Shown here one piece after another: positions 1 through 7,484 of a DNA stretch of 35,672 nucleotides. The notes under the pieces were generated by a model. That model saw nothing but the letters and a program-made list of their open reading frames with translations. It did no database searches and was not told the DNA's origin. Position numbers and translations under genes: made by a program. Position 1 is the stretch's first letter. Each line of letters begins with the position of its first letter. The DNA comes from Oscillatoria princeps RMCB-10. GTDB lineage: Bacteria; Cyanobacteriota; Cyanobacteriia; Cyanobacteriales; Oscillatoriaceae. The stretch spans positions 1 through 35,672 of the forward strand of contig JAHHHT010000050.1 of assembly GCA_019359235.1 (NCBI GenBank), in the 5' to 3' direction.

Positions 1-73
1 ATATAACTGGCTCGCTTGTAACTAGCAACTTAGGTTAATAGATATTTGCCGGCATTGGAACCCCACCCCCCAA

Positions 74-149
74 CCCCCTCCCCGTGAACGGGGAGGGGGG
101 GAACAAAACAGAGGATTCCCCTCGTTCCCAGGCTCCGCCTGGGAACGAG
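74..149. repeat. Two perfect intergenic hairpins
   Basis: Two palindromes lie 15-90 nt past the stop of the minus-strand aldolase-like gene. The first (74-99) has a 12-bp stem CCCCCTCCCCGT with loop GA. The second (121-149) has a 13-bp stem CTCGTTCCCAGGC with loop TCC. The second also occurs in degenerate form at 16912 and 35268, so it is a dispersed repeat family. Either hairpin could end transcription of the aldolase gene, but neither is followed by a T-run in that direction, so a terminator role is only possible. Confidence 0.6.
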
Positions 150-163
150 TAACCGAGAGATAA

Positions 164-937
164 TTATTCCAGCAAATCAGGCTCTTTGCGCACAATCATA
201 TCGTAAAGCGGCTGAAAGCTAAACCAGCCCATGTGGTGCGAGCCCACTTGCTTGCATGTGTGGCGGGCGCATTCCGGTTCGATGAGCACCGGCTCACCCG
301 CCGCCTCCGCCATTAGCTGCGCTTGACAGGAGCGCTCCATTGTGATAAACCACCAAGCCGCTTCATCAACGCTGCGCCCTACAGTCAGCAAACCGTGGTT
401 GCGGAGGATAATCGCTTTCTTCTCACCGAGGGTTTTGGCAATCCGCTGGGCTTCCTCAATTTCCAGCACCACGCCGGTGTAGTCATCAAACAGCGCGTGA
501 TCCTCATAAAACGAACAGGCATCTTGAGTCAGAGGATCGAGCAAGCGACCGAGACTCGACCAACTTTTGCCGTAAGGTGAGTGGGCGTGTGCGGCGGCTA
601 CTACCTCAGGGCGAGCGGCGTGAATCTGGGAGTGGATAGCAAAAGCCGCCTCGTTCACCGGCTTGTTTCCTTCCACCACTTCCCCCCGGTGGCTGACTAA
701 AATCAAATCGCTAGCTCGAATCAGGCTGAAGTGCATTCCGAAGGGGTTAACCCAAAAATGATCTAAGCGTTCCGGATCGCGGGCGGTGATGTGACCGGCA
801 ATCCCCTCATTAAACCCGAAGCGGGAAAACAGGCGGAATGCGGCGGCTAGGCGCTGCTTGCGGTGGCGGCGCTCCTCCTCCACAGAAGCAAATGCCGGCG
901 GTTGAGGGATGTTTTGAGGAACCCTTACTGTCTGCAT
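164..937 (-). CDS. Class II aldolase/adducin family protein
   Basis: This 257-residue soluble protein has the class II aldolase/adducin fold. The expected zinc ligands are visible: H117 and H119 in HAHSPYG and H181 in NHG. The core begins near residue 25 with a helix leading into GFNEGIAGHITAR, the usual phosphate/substrate-binding loop. Family members are sugar-phosphate aldolases or epimerases such as fuculose-phosphate aldolase, but this subgroup, with about 20 extra N-terminal residues, is usually annotated only at family level. The substrate cannot be read from the sequence. The ATG start has no strong Shine-Dalgarno, but the core is complete and no better start is seen. The gene stands alone, with hairpin repeats on both sides. 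The family call is secure and the reaction is unknown. Confidence 0.85.
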   Translation of the reverse strand: MQTVRVPQNIPQPPAFASVEEERRHRKQRLAAAFRLFSRFGFNEGIAGHITARDPERLDHFWVNPFGMHFSLIRASDLILVSHRGEVVEGNKPVNEAAFAIHSQIHAARPEVVAAAHAHSPYGKSWSSLGRLLDPLTQDACSFYEDHALFDDYTGVVLEIEEAQRIAKTLGEKKAIILRNHGLLTVGRSVDEAAWWFITMERSCQAQLMAEAAGEPVLIEPECARHTCKQVGSHHMGWFSFQPLYDMIVRKEPDLLE

Positions 938-990
938 AGATTTAACTTTTATGAAGTTGTGGCTGGATTGTAACGTTCCCTTGGGGGGAA

Positions 991-1063
991 AGGACAGGCA
1001 AGATGCCTGTCCTACAAGATTGTAGATTGTAGGGTGCGTTCCCCTGGGGGGAACGCACCCTAC
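991..1063. repeat. Two dispersed hairpin repeats
   Basis: This gap between the aldolase-like and VOC genes holds two palindromes. The first (991-1013) is AGGACAGGCA-AGA-TGCCTGTCCT, a member of the GGACAGGCGGGACGCC family also seen at 3358, 3390, 22386 and 25711. The second (1029-1063) has a 16-bp perfect stem GTAGGGTGCGTTCCCC around TGG and has a close copy at 9525-9556. They are interspersed cyanobacterial repeats. The second lies just past the stop of the VOC gene and could also act as its terminator. Confidence 0.7.
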
Positions 1064-1069
1064 TTTTAC

Positions 1070-1738
1070 TCATTTCTTTAGCTCAGAGAGGCGCAATCCC
1101 GCTATGTTCCGACAGTCAAACGTTGCGTTATTGCCAGGCTGGCGCTCGATAAGCTCTATAATTTGCCCCGCCGAGTTCCGGAGGAACCACTGGGTTAGGG
1201 AGCCATAATCCTGAGGCTTTTCCGACATGGGAGCGAAGCCTTTTTCTTGCCATAGTTTAGCCGCTGCACGCACGTCCTCAGCGCGAATCGCAACGTGGTG
1301 AGCACCCGCCAATCCCCTCTCCTGCAAAAAGCGGTCAGTGCAATCGCCGGCTGCGTGAGGTGTCTGCAGCACTACCAGTCCGCCCGATGGCAGTAACAGC
1401 GTCTGCAGGTGCACCCACAAATCTGCCGGTACAGAAGTGGTTTCGCGACAAAATTCTAGGGGAAATAAGGCTGGGCCTTCTACGACTTGAGCGCCAAAAG
1501 GGCGAAAATATTCGGTGTATTGGTCGAGGCTGTGCCGGTCTGGAAATGTAAGGATACAGTGATCTACCCAAACCAGAGCGCCATACAGGTGCGTCAAAAA
1601 AGACCAGCCGGCGAAAAATTCCGGAGAGGTGAATCCCTCTTTGAACTCCAGCAAGCCATTCCTCTCGCGAAAAGGCGACTCTAAGGCGAAAACAAAATAT
1701 TTCTCGGATTCTCCTGCTGGCCGATCAAAATTTTTCAT
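1070..1738 (-). CDS. VOC (glyoxalase/dioxygenase-like) family protein
   Basis: The protein is 222 residues if started at the ATG at 1738. The reading frame stays open upstream to 1885, but the extra 49 residues run through a dispersed repeat, while 1738 is preceded by GAGAGGAGATTT, a good ribosome-binding site. The C-terminal half has the vicinal-oxygen-chelate pattern: AHHVAIRAEDVRAAAKLWQEKGF, then a strand ending FLRNSAGQIIELIER with a possible metal-ligand Glu. The N-terminal half looks like a diverged first VOC module (WVDHCILTFPDRHSLDQY). Members bind a metal and act as isomerases, dioxygenases or resistance proteins. The substrate here is not inferable. It is likely cytosolic and monocistronic. 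Confidence 0.7.
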   Translation of the reverse strand: MKNFDRPAGESEKYFVFALESPFRERNGLLEFKEGFTSPEFFAGWSFLTHLYGALVWVDHCILTFPDRHSLDQYTEYFRPFGAQVVEGPALFPLEFCRETTSVPADLWVHLQTLLLPSGGLVVLQTPHAAGDCTDRFLQERGLAGAHHVAIRAEDVRAAAKLWQEKGFAPMSEKPQDYGSLTQWFLRNSAGQIIELIERQPGNNATFDCRNIAGLRLSELKK

Positions 1739-1795
1739 AAATCTCCTCTCACGAGTTATATTATAAGGTGCGGTAAAAGGGTGTTTGAATCGGAA

Positions 1796-1892
1796 AGCAC
1801 AACTGTGAGACGAAACCGGGTTTCTGGTTCTGAAACTAGGGCTGAAAGTCAATACCCCTGGTTGAGAACCCCGGTTTCTCCGCAAGTCCTAG
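1796..1892. repeat. Degenerate copy of the MITE-like element
   Basis: This stretch matches the element at 17078-17180 over most of its length. Shared blocks are CACAACT, GAAACCGGGTTTCTGGTTCTG, an AGGGCTGA core and a right end reading GGTTTCT then CG(C/T)AAGTCCTA. The left terminal inverted repeat is degraded. It forms the upstream flank of the VOC gene on the minus strand and so may have replaced its promoter region. Confidence 0.55.
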
Positions 1893-2058
1893 GCTGGTCG
1901 CGACCCCGGTTTCAGTCCCGTATTCAGCGCCTTTTGAGCTTCCCAAAGGGAGCGCGGGTGAGATTTTACCGAGCTCCTGAAGGTCAGAGTGGCGCTGCTT
2001 GTAATAAAACTTAACACAGGGGGGAGGAAAATGCCAACCGCAGCAGTGGGGTGGGTTC

Positions 2059-3318
2059 TTAAGGCTGCGCACCCATTGCCTGACCGGCAATCCAGCCGGT
2101 TGTCCAGGCATTCTGGAAATTAAAGCCCCCCGTCACGGCGTCAATATCGAGAATTTCACCGGCAAAGTAAAGTCCGGGACAGAGGCGGCTCTCCAGCGTC
2201 TTGAAGTCCACCTCTTTGAGGCTGACGCCGCCACAGGTGACAAATTCTTCTTTAAAAACGCCCTTACCGGCAATCTGGTATTTGCCCTGAGTCAGTTCCT
2301 CAACCAGCTGGTTCAAAGATTTGTTGGACACTTCCGCCCAGCGCGTCTCCTCCGCAATGCCAGCAGCCCCAACCAAGCGCTCCCAAAGGCGGCGGGGGAG
2401 AGGAACTGGACAGCTAGAGGCGATCTCCCGTCGCGGTAACTGATTCTTCACCGCCAGCAGCATTTGGCGCAGTTCATCTGGTTTGTACTGCGGTAGCCAG
2501 TTAACCTGCAGCGGCGTCTGATACCAGCAGTCGTGCAGGAATCTCGCACCCCAAGACGAGAGTTTGAGCACTGCGGGACCGCTCAACCCCCAGTGGGTGA
2601 CGAGCACCGGCCCAGTTTGCTCCAATTTGGCTTCTGGCAATCGCACGCGGGCGTTTGTCACGGAGATGCCGGCTAAATCCCTCAACCGTTCGTCGCGAAT
2701 ATTAAAGGTAAACAGGGAAGGCACCGGCGGCTCAATCGCGTGTCCGAGGGATTTGGCAATTTGGTATCCCGCCGGACTGCTGCCGGTGGCTAGCAGCAGC
2801 CGGTCGCCGGTCTTAACCTCGCCGGTTTTTAACTGAATTTCAAAGCAGGGGGAGCTCTTTAATAAGGCATCTTTTGCCGATACGCTATTAATCCCGTCTT
2901 GATAAGAAACCCCAACTGCCGGCGTGCCGGTGCGAAGTTCCACCCCAGCGTCAAGAGCCGCCCGGAGCAGACAATTGACAATTGTGGCGGAATCGTCAGT
3001 GGTGGGAAACATCCGCCCGTCTTCCTCAGTTTTCAGTTTCACCCCTTGACTTTCAAACCACTTTACAGTATCAAGAGGCTGAAAGCGAGTCAAGGGTCCC
3101 CGGAGGGCTTTGCCGCCTCTGGGGTAGTTTTGCGCCAGCACAGCGGCGTCAAAGCAGGCGTGGGTGACATTGCAGCGCCCCCCGCCAGAGATGCGAACTT
3201 TTTCCAGAGGTTTGCGACCGGCTTCTAGCAAGGTGACTCGGGTGTGGGGGTGAGTTTTCGCGCAGGTAATTGCGCCAAAAAACCCCGCCGCACCGCCACC
3301 AATCACGACAATTTTCAT
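2059..3318 (-). CDS. NAD(P)/FAD-dependent oxidoreductase, HI0933/BaiN-like family
   Basis: This 419-residue flavoprotein is of full family length. It begins with a Rossmann dinucleotide-binding motif (VVIGGGAAGFFGAITCAK, residues 4-21), followed by LLEAGRKPLEKVRISGGGRCN, the block typical of the HI0933 family. Near the C-terminus, CPGLYFAGEILDIDAVTGGFNFQ is the second FAD-contacting signature. Family members are annotated as aminoacetone oxidase family or BaiN/RdsA-like reductases, but their physiological substrates are mostly unknown. The ATG is the only sensible start because the Rossmann strand begins at residue 2. An AGGAG lies about 16 nt upstream, which is rather far. It is cytosolic, and no partner gene is evident. 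Confidence 0.88.
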   Translation of the reverse strand: MKIVVIGGGAAGFFGAITCAKTHPHTRVTLLEAGRKPLEKVRISGGGRCNVTHACFDAAVLAQNYPRGGKALRGPLTRFQPLDTVKWFESQGVKLKTEEDGRMFPTTDDSATIVNCLLRAALDAGVELRTGTPAVGVSYQDGINSVSAKDALLKSSPCFEIQLKTGEVKTGDRLLLATGSSPAGYQIAKSLGHAIEPPVPSLFTFNIRDERLRDLAGISVTNARVRLPEAKLEQTGPVLVTHWGLSGPAVLKLSSWGARFLHDCWYQTPLQVNWLPQYKPDELRQMLLAVKNQLPRREIASSCPVPLPRRLWERLVGAAGIAEETRWAEVSNKSLNQLVEELTQGKYQIAGKGVFKEEFVTCGGVSLKEVDFKTLESRLCPGLYFAGEILDIDAVTGGFNFQNAWTTGWIAGQAMGAQP

Positions 3319-3357
3319 GGTATTAATCTAACTTTCTCCTGCTGCGTGCGCCTGGTT

Positions 3358-3414
3358 GGGACAGGCGGGACGCCGGTTCTGCGGGTCAGGGGACAGGCGG
3401 GACGCCGGTCCTAC
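3358..3414. repeat. Tandem pair of GGGACAGGCGGGACGCCGG repeats
   Basis: Two copies (from 3358 and from 3390) of the dispersed repeat GGGACAGGCGGGACGCCGGT lie head to tail between the flavoprotein and the RmlD-like gene. Related copies occur at 991, 22386 (inside a gene) and 25711. Confidence 0.75.
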
Positions 3415-3444
3415 GCCTGAAGGGTGGGGTAAAACGCCACAAAA

Positions 3445-4317
3445 TCACACCTTTCCCCGCAAAGCCTCAAATTCTTCCCGCAAGCACAGGGGCTGATACC
3501 CCAGCGCGAACGCCTTTGAACTGTCCAAAGACACGTCCGGCGGTCTGGGCGCTGCCATTTTAACATCAGCTTGCCGGCACGTCTTTATTTTAGCATCGCT
3601 CAGTCCGAGAACTTCTATTAATAGCCGCATAAAATCGTAGCGCGACACCCGTTCCTTCCCGCCCAAGTGAATGCGCCCCTGAACGTTTTCCAGAGCCAAT
3701 AGAAGTCCGCGTGCGGCGGCGTTTCCGCTCACCGGCGTGCGGAACTCATCGACAAACAAAGCCAGTTCCTGGCCCTCTTTCAGGGCTCGCAGCATGGGCT
3801 GAATGAAACTTTTAGCAGCCGGCGCGCCGCCAAACATCAGAGGGAGCCGGCACACCGCCGTTCGGGGATAGCGTTCCAGCATTCCTTGTTCAGCCAGAAC
3901 TTTTTGCTCGCCGTAAAGGCTGACAGGAGAGACGGTATCTGTTTCGCGGTAGGGAGCGTTTAAGCCGTCGAAAACCAGGTCAGTGGAAGTAAACGCGCAA
4001 GGAATGGAATAATCCGCGCACAGCCCCGCAATATTCCAAGAAGCTGTCACATTGATGGCGCGAGATTCCTGCGGGTGAGTTTGGCAGTAGTTTGGCTGAG
4101 ATTGGGCGGCTGTGTGGATAGCCGCATCTGGCCCGATTTCCTGAAACAGGCGCTGGAGTTCCTGAAAATCCGTCAAGTCAGCCGGCAGCTGTTTGACGCC
4201 CGGAATCTCCACCTGATGGGAAAAGTGCGTGCCATATACCTGCCATTTTTGTTTGGCTAGCTGGCAAAGGTTCCATCCCAAGAACCCGCTGCTGCCGGTG
4301 ACTAATAGTTTTTTCAT
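3445..4317 (-). CDS. RmlD-like NAD(P)-dependent sugar-nucleotide reductase (extended SDR)
   Basis: The protein has 290 residues, the usual length of dTDP-4-dehydrorhamnose reductase relatives. The Rossmann motif TGSSGFLG spans residues 7-14. FTSTDLVFDG (109-118) is the family's conserved strand, and the catalytic Tyr/Lys pair is Y135-GEQ-K139. It is therefore an extended short-chain dehydrogenase of the RmlD group, acting on a nucleotide sugar or similar carbonyl in the cytosol. No other rhamnose-pathway genes (rmlA/B/C) are nearby, so the specific rhamnose assignment is not supported. The start is the ATG directly before the Rossmann strand, with weak ribosome-binding signal. Confidence 0.82.
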   Translation of the reverse strand: MKKLLVTGSSGFLGWNLCQLAKQKWQVYGTHFSHQVEIPGVKQLPADLTDFQELQRLFQEIGPDAAIHTAAQSQPNYCQTHPQESRAINVTASWNIAGLCADYSIPCAFTSTDLVFDGLNAPYRETDTVSPVSLYGEQKVLAEQGMLERYPRTAVCRLPLMFGGAPAAKSFIQPMLRALKEGQELALFVDEFRTPVSGNAAARGLLLALENVQGRIHLGGKERVSRYDFMRLLIEVLGLSDAKIKTCRQADVKMAAPRPPDVSLDSSKAFALGYQPLCLREEFEALRGKV

Positions 4318-4437
4318 TTACCGTTAGCTATCTCACTTCTACTCAACCCCAAGGAGCTTTTATTCTCTTTTCCAGCCAGAGCGCGTTCCGGAGAGAGCCG
4401 GCAGAGAGCATCTTCCTCTGGCAAGTATAGCACTTGT

Positions 4438-4459
4438 GAGACGCGATTTATCGCGTCTC
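4438..4459. repeat. GAGACGCGA hairpin repeat
   Basis: This is a perfect 9-bp stem, GAGACGCGA-TTTA-TCGCGTCTC, followed by TACAAG. It lies 46 nt past the stop of the minus-strand rubredoxin gene. This sequence type is a common dispersed repeat in filamentous cyanobacteria (from memory). It might help end rubredoxin transcription. Confidence 0.6.
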
Positions 4460-4504
4460 TACAAGATTTACCCTATTTTCGTAACAGTGAGACGCACTTC
4501 TGGA

Positions 4505-4663
4505 TTATGCCGGTTCAAAATCTTGTTTACCAGCGCCGCAAACGGGACACACCCAGTCATCGGGTATATTTTCAAAAGGGGTGCCGGGTGCTATCCCCCC
4601 GTCTTCGTCGCCTTCCTCTGGGTTGTAGACAAAGCCGCAGACGGTGCATATATATTGTTGCAT
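4505..4663 (-). CDS. Rubredoxin (53 residues)
   Basis: This is a small one-iron electron-transfer protein. Both knuckles are present, CTVCGFVY near the start and CPVCGAGK near the end, giving the four Cys that bind Fe. Between them is the conserved acidic stretch NPEEGD and [15 protein letters not shown]. The chosen start (ATG at 4663) gives MQQYICTVC and is preceded by AGGAGAGAGAAGC, a good ribosome-binding site. The in-frame ATG at 4693 would add ten residues with no family match. There is no C-terminal membrane anchor, so this is the soluble type rather than the thylakoid-anchored RubA used in photosystem assembly. No partner oxidoreductase is adjacent. Confidence 0.93.
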   Translation of the reverse strand: MQQYICTVCGFVYNPEEGDEDGGIAPGTPFENIPDDWVCPVCGAGKQDFEPA

Positions 4664-4831
4664 TGCTTCTCTCTCCTGATGGATTGTCCGCATGGCGCAA
4701 ACCTCCAGAACGGGAGTTCCAGAGGCGAACTTTAAAATTATACCAGCCGGTCGCCGCGATTGGGGTGCCGGGGATTGAGTGGGGGATTAAATTAAAGTTA
4801 AAATTCGCTATAAGATTCTACTTATCCAATC

Positions 4832-6487
4832 TCACTCGCTTGATTCGGTGGATTGTTCTTCGTTCAGTTTGGCAGCCAGCTGCCTTAAAATTGACATCAA
4901 ACCGGCATCCCGCCCGCGAGAAGAGCCCACCTCATCTTCCGGACAGGTTTCTGGGTTCGCTTCCAGCCATGACTGATAAACGTCACAGAAAGCCTTGTGG
5001 ATTTTCGCCTTATTGGTGCCGGCAGCCGCCCGAAGCTGAAGGACTAACAGGCTATCTCCTTTTTGCTCAACACTCTGGAGCGAAAGTTCCGCGCCCGGAT
5101 GTTCTGAGCGCACCTGATTGAAAGCGTGGAGAAAAGCTTCCCAGTTAATGCCGGTGCGGAAAACTAGCTCGACGGAATTGAAAGCGGGCTGAAACAGCTG
5201 CGCGAACTCTCCGGGGGCGAACTCTCCGCTAAGAGGGCGGCGCTCGACTTGATAGTCGAGCAAATAAACATACTCGCAAATGACTCCATCGAGACGGGTG
5301 TTGCTGTCAAGATTCCAATTCCCAATCAAAGCGCCGGTGAGTTCAGCTGAGGTGAAATCAGTGCCGGAAGCCTGAGAGGCAGACAGATTGGCTGACTTTA
5401 AACAGGCACCTTGCAGAGAGGCTTCACTGAGATTTGTTTCCCGCAAATCGGCGTGGCTGAGGTCAGCACCGGCAAGGTTAGCACCCCTGAGATTCATGCC
5501 GGCATAAGATTTATTGCGCCCAGAGCCGGTGACAAGCAAATCTCGAACAGCAGGGTTAGCCAGCACCGCACTGCCAAGTCTGGCTCGGTCAAGTTGGCTC
5601 GCTCCGCACCAGCAAGTGCGGGTGAGATTTGCTTTTCGGAAATCGGTTTTTTTCAGCACAGCCCGGGTGAAATTGGCGTCGGTTAAATCAGCCCGGCGGA
5701 AGCTTGTGCCTGCGGTAGCGGCAAAAGCAACCGCTATCTTGCCAATCGCGGCGAACCGCTCGTCTCCAGACAGAGCTCGCCGGCTCGCCCAACCGCAGCC
5801 CACACCCACCGCCACACACACCGCAAAAGCCCAAACCGCAGTCGAAGCCCAAGCATCCTGAAACAGCCCGCCCAGAAACCCAGCCCCGGTGCCGAGGGCA
5901 GCCCCAATCAAAGCCCAAAACCACGCCAAAGCGCCGGTGACAGCCCACGCCCGGCTCCCACCCGCCGCCAGAGAGGCAGCCCCCGCCAAAGCGAGCGCCC
6001 AAGCCCAAGCCGCCATCCCCGCCACCTCCCAAATGCCGGTCAAAGCCCAATCCCAAGCCAAAAACCAGGGCTTGAGCCCAGCCGAAGCCCCAGCCACCGC
6101 CGCCGCCACCGCCACCGCCCACAAAGCCCGCTCCATCCCCCGGCGGAGGGTGACGAGAAAGAACAGAGCCAGCAGCAGCGAGACGGCGACGCCGGGAAAA
6201 ATGGTGTTGCCTTTGATGAATTGGGGATTGAGCAAAGCGCCGGCAAACGCGCCCGCCAGTGTGGCAAGCAAGCCGGACAGTGAGGCGAGGATGAGCGGGA
6301 GGATGAGGAGTGCGGCGGTTTGCTTGCGTGGGACTCCAGCTCGCGCACCTGTGAAGTTTGCGCCGGTGAGGTTTGCGCCGGTGAAGTTGGCACCCCGGAT
6401 GTCGGCGTTGCTGAAGTTCGCGCCGGTGAGGTCTTGATTTTTAAAGTTGCGTCCTTGCAGATTTTGTCCAGAGAAGTCCACAGGCAT
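4832..6487 (-). CDS. Membrane-anchored pentapeptide-repeat protein
   Basis: This is a 551-residue protein of three parts. Residues 5-50 are A(D/N)LXX pentapeptide repeats (LTGANF, IRGANF, LTGANL and similar). Residues about 53-245 are a hydrophobic block rich in Ala, Gly and Trp with several predicted membrane helices. Residues about 263-400 return to pentapeptide repeats (RRADLTDANFTRAVL, LRGANLAGADLSHADLRETNL). Pentapeptide repeats fold as a right-handed quadrilateral beta-helix. The last 150 residues are a soluble tail of unknown fold with charged helices. Interrupting a pentapeptide domain with membrane helices recurs in cyanobacterial proteins, but the function is unknown. The membrane block is extremely GC-rich, and the opposite strand is open across it, which is an artefact. 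Confidence 0.85.
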   Translation of the reverse strand: MPVDFSGQNLQGRNFKNQDLTGANFSNADIRGANFTGANLTGANFTGARAGVPRKQTAALLILPLILASLSGLLATLAGAFAGALLNPQFIKGNTIFPGVAVSLLLALFFLVTLRRGMERALWAVAVAAAVAGASAGLKPWFLAWDWALTGIWEVAGMAAWAWALALAGAASLAAGGSRAWAVTGALAWFWALIGAALGTGAGFLGGLFQDAWASTAVWAFAVCVAVGVGCGWASRRALSGDERFAAIGKIAVAFAATAGTSFRRADLTDANFTRAVLKKTDFRKANLTRTCWCGASQLDRARLGSAVLANPAVRDLLVTGSGRNKSYAGMNLRGANLAGADLSHADLRETNLSEASLQGACLKSANLSASQASGTDFTSAELTGALIGNWNLDSNTRLDGVICEYVYLLDYQVERRPLSGEFAPGEFAQLFQPAFNSVELVFRTGINWEAFLHAFNQVRSEHPGAELSLQSVEQKGDSLLVLQLRAAAGTNKAKIHKAFCDVYQSWLEANPETCPEDEVGSSRGRDAGLMSILRQLAAKLNEEQSTESSE

Positions 6488-6836
6488 GGCCGATCGTGGG
6501 GCATGGGAGCCGGTCTTGCTATAGGGATAGCATACAAGCCCCAGGAATGGTTAGGTGCCGGTGTCCCAGAACGCCGCGCTCCCGCACGGCGGTGCCGGTG
6601 AGGGCAAAACTCTTGCGCGAGTCTTGGGTTTATCGCGTTCCTGACGAGTCCCTACCGGACATGATATAGCGCGTCTAAATCCTTCGTGTAAATTTCAGAA
6701 CCCCGGTTTCTTAAAGAAACCGGGGTTCTGGCCCCCAGCAGTTGCGCAAATCATTTAGAACTGCTATACGAGGCAATTCCACCTCACCCCACACACTCTT
6801 TTTCTCTTTTGTCAATAAGTATAGAGAGGGAAAATC
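6488..6836. other. Intergenic stretch with one palindrome
   Basis: There are about 350 bases between the start of the pentapeptide gene and the end of the HNH gene. No convincing coding frame is seen. It contains the palindrome listed at 6696-6730 and otherwise unremarkable sequence. It must hold the pentapeptide gene's promoter, but I could not place -35 and -10 boxes with confidence. Confidence 0.6.
6696..6730. repeat. 35-nt perfect palindrome of the GAAACCGGG family
   Basis: The arms are CAGAACCCCGGTTTCTT and its exact complement, 17 bp each, around a single A. It lies downstream of the HNH gene on the minus strand and belongs to the same AGAAACC(C)GGTTTCT family seen at 1810, 17102, 20936 and 35372. 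It could act as a terminator-like hairpin for the ptuA-ptuB unit, although no T-run follows. Confidence 0.75.
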
Positions 6837-7484
6837 CTAAGGCACAAAGTAGTGTTTGAGGATGTAGGTTATCGCCCCACAAAACGGCGTGTATTGTTCA
6901 TTAGCGTCTGGTTTCTCACAGCCTTGAGCTAGCAGCTGTATTTCTTCGCCGGTGAGTCCGTCAATAGCCTCCAAAATCCCGTCAATCGCCTCGCGGCGCA
7001 TAGCTCTCAGCTTATCAATGTCGAGTCCGAGTTTGTCAATCGTCTTGATAGCAGCATCTTTTTTATCTGCCTCATCTGTTGGCAGAATCTCTCCAGAACC
7101 CAGGTAGCGAAAGAAATTCGCACAGTTAGCCTCCAGAGGCGAAACCATAAGCTGCTCATCGTACCAGTCGTCTTTCTTTTTGCCACAATGGACTGGCTCA
7201 GACTTTTTACTCTCTCTCTGGCATGAAGCCAGCAGATTCGTGTACTCCAGTGCTAGCTCCTGATAGTACCTCTGAGGCTTGAGATGCTCGAGATGGCTGT
7301 TTTCCACCGCAATCCGCATGCCGCAGTAACAGCAGATATAGCCCTGTTCGCGCAGCAACGAATGATGCAGATCAGTTTTTACTTCTCCCCGAAGGTCATC
7401 ATAGGTTGGCGTCCAATTTTCGTTGGCCAGTTTCTTCCAGTTGGCAAAGCTTTCTGGCTCCTCACCCTTTTGAATGTGCTTCAC
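6837..7484 (-). CDS. HNH endonuclease, Septu PtuB-like (TIGR02646-type)
   Basis: This 215-residue protein has the HNH arrangement of the nuclease that accompanies ATPases in Septu and in some retron systems. CCYCG (51-55) supplies metal-binding cysteines, SHLEHLKP (63-70) holds the H-x-E-H catalytic core, N83 follows in YTNLLASC, and HCGKKK (99-104) closes the motif. The N-terminus (MKHIQKGEEPESFANWKK) is the typical opening of this family. Its ATG overlaps the stop of the upstream ATPase gene by 4 bp (ATGA), so the two are translationally coupled. The family role is DNA cleavage licensed by the partner ATPase during phage infection. The gene name is inferred from family and context. No reverse transcriptase is nearby, so a retron is unlikely. 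Confidence 0.8.
   Translation of the reverse strand: MKHIQKGEEPESFANWKKLANENWTPTYDDLRGEVKTDLHHSLLREQGYICCYCGMRIAVENSHLEHLKPQRYYQELALEYTNLLASCQRESKKSEPVHCGKKKDDWYDEQLMVSPLEANCANFFRYLGSGEILPTDEADKKDAAIKTIDKLGLDIDKLRAMRREAIDGILEAIDGLTGEEIQLLAQGCEKPDANEQYTPFCGAITYILKHYFVP

Noticed and set aside
5889-6437. Ala/Pro-rich plus-strand frame
   Set aside because: It is the antisense shadow of the GC-rich membrane part of the pentapeptide-repeat gene.
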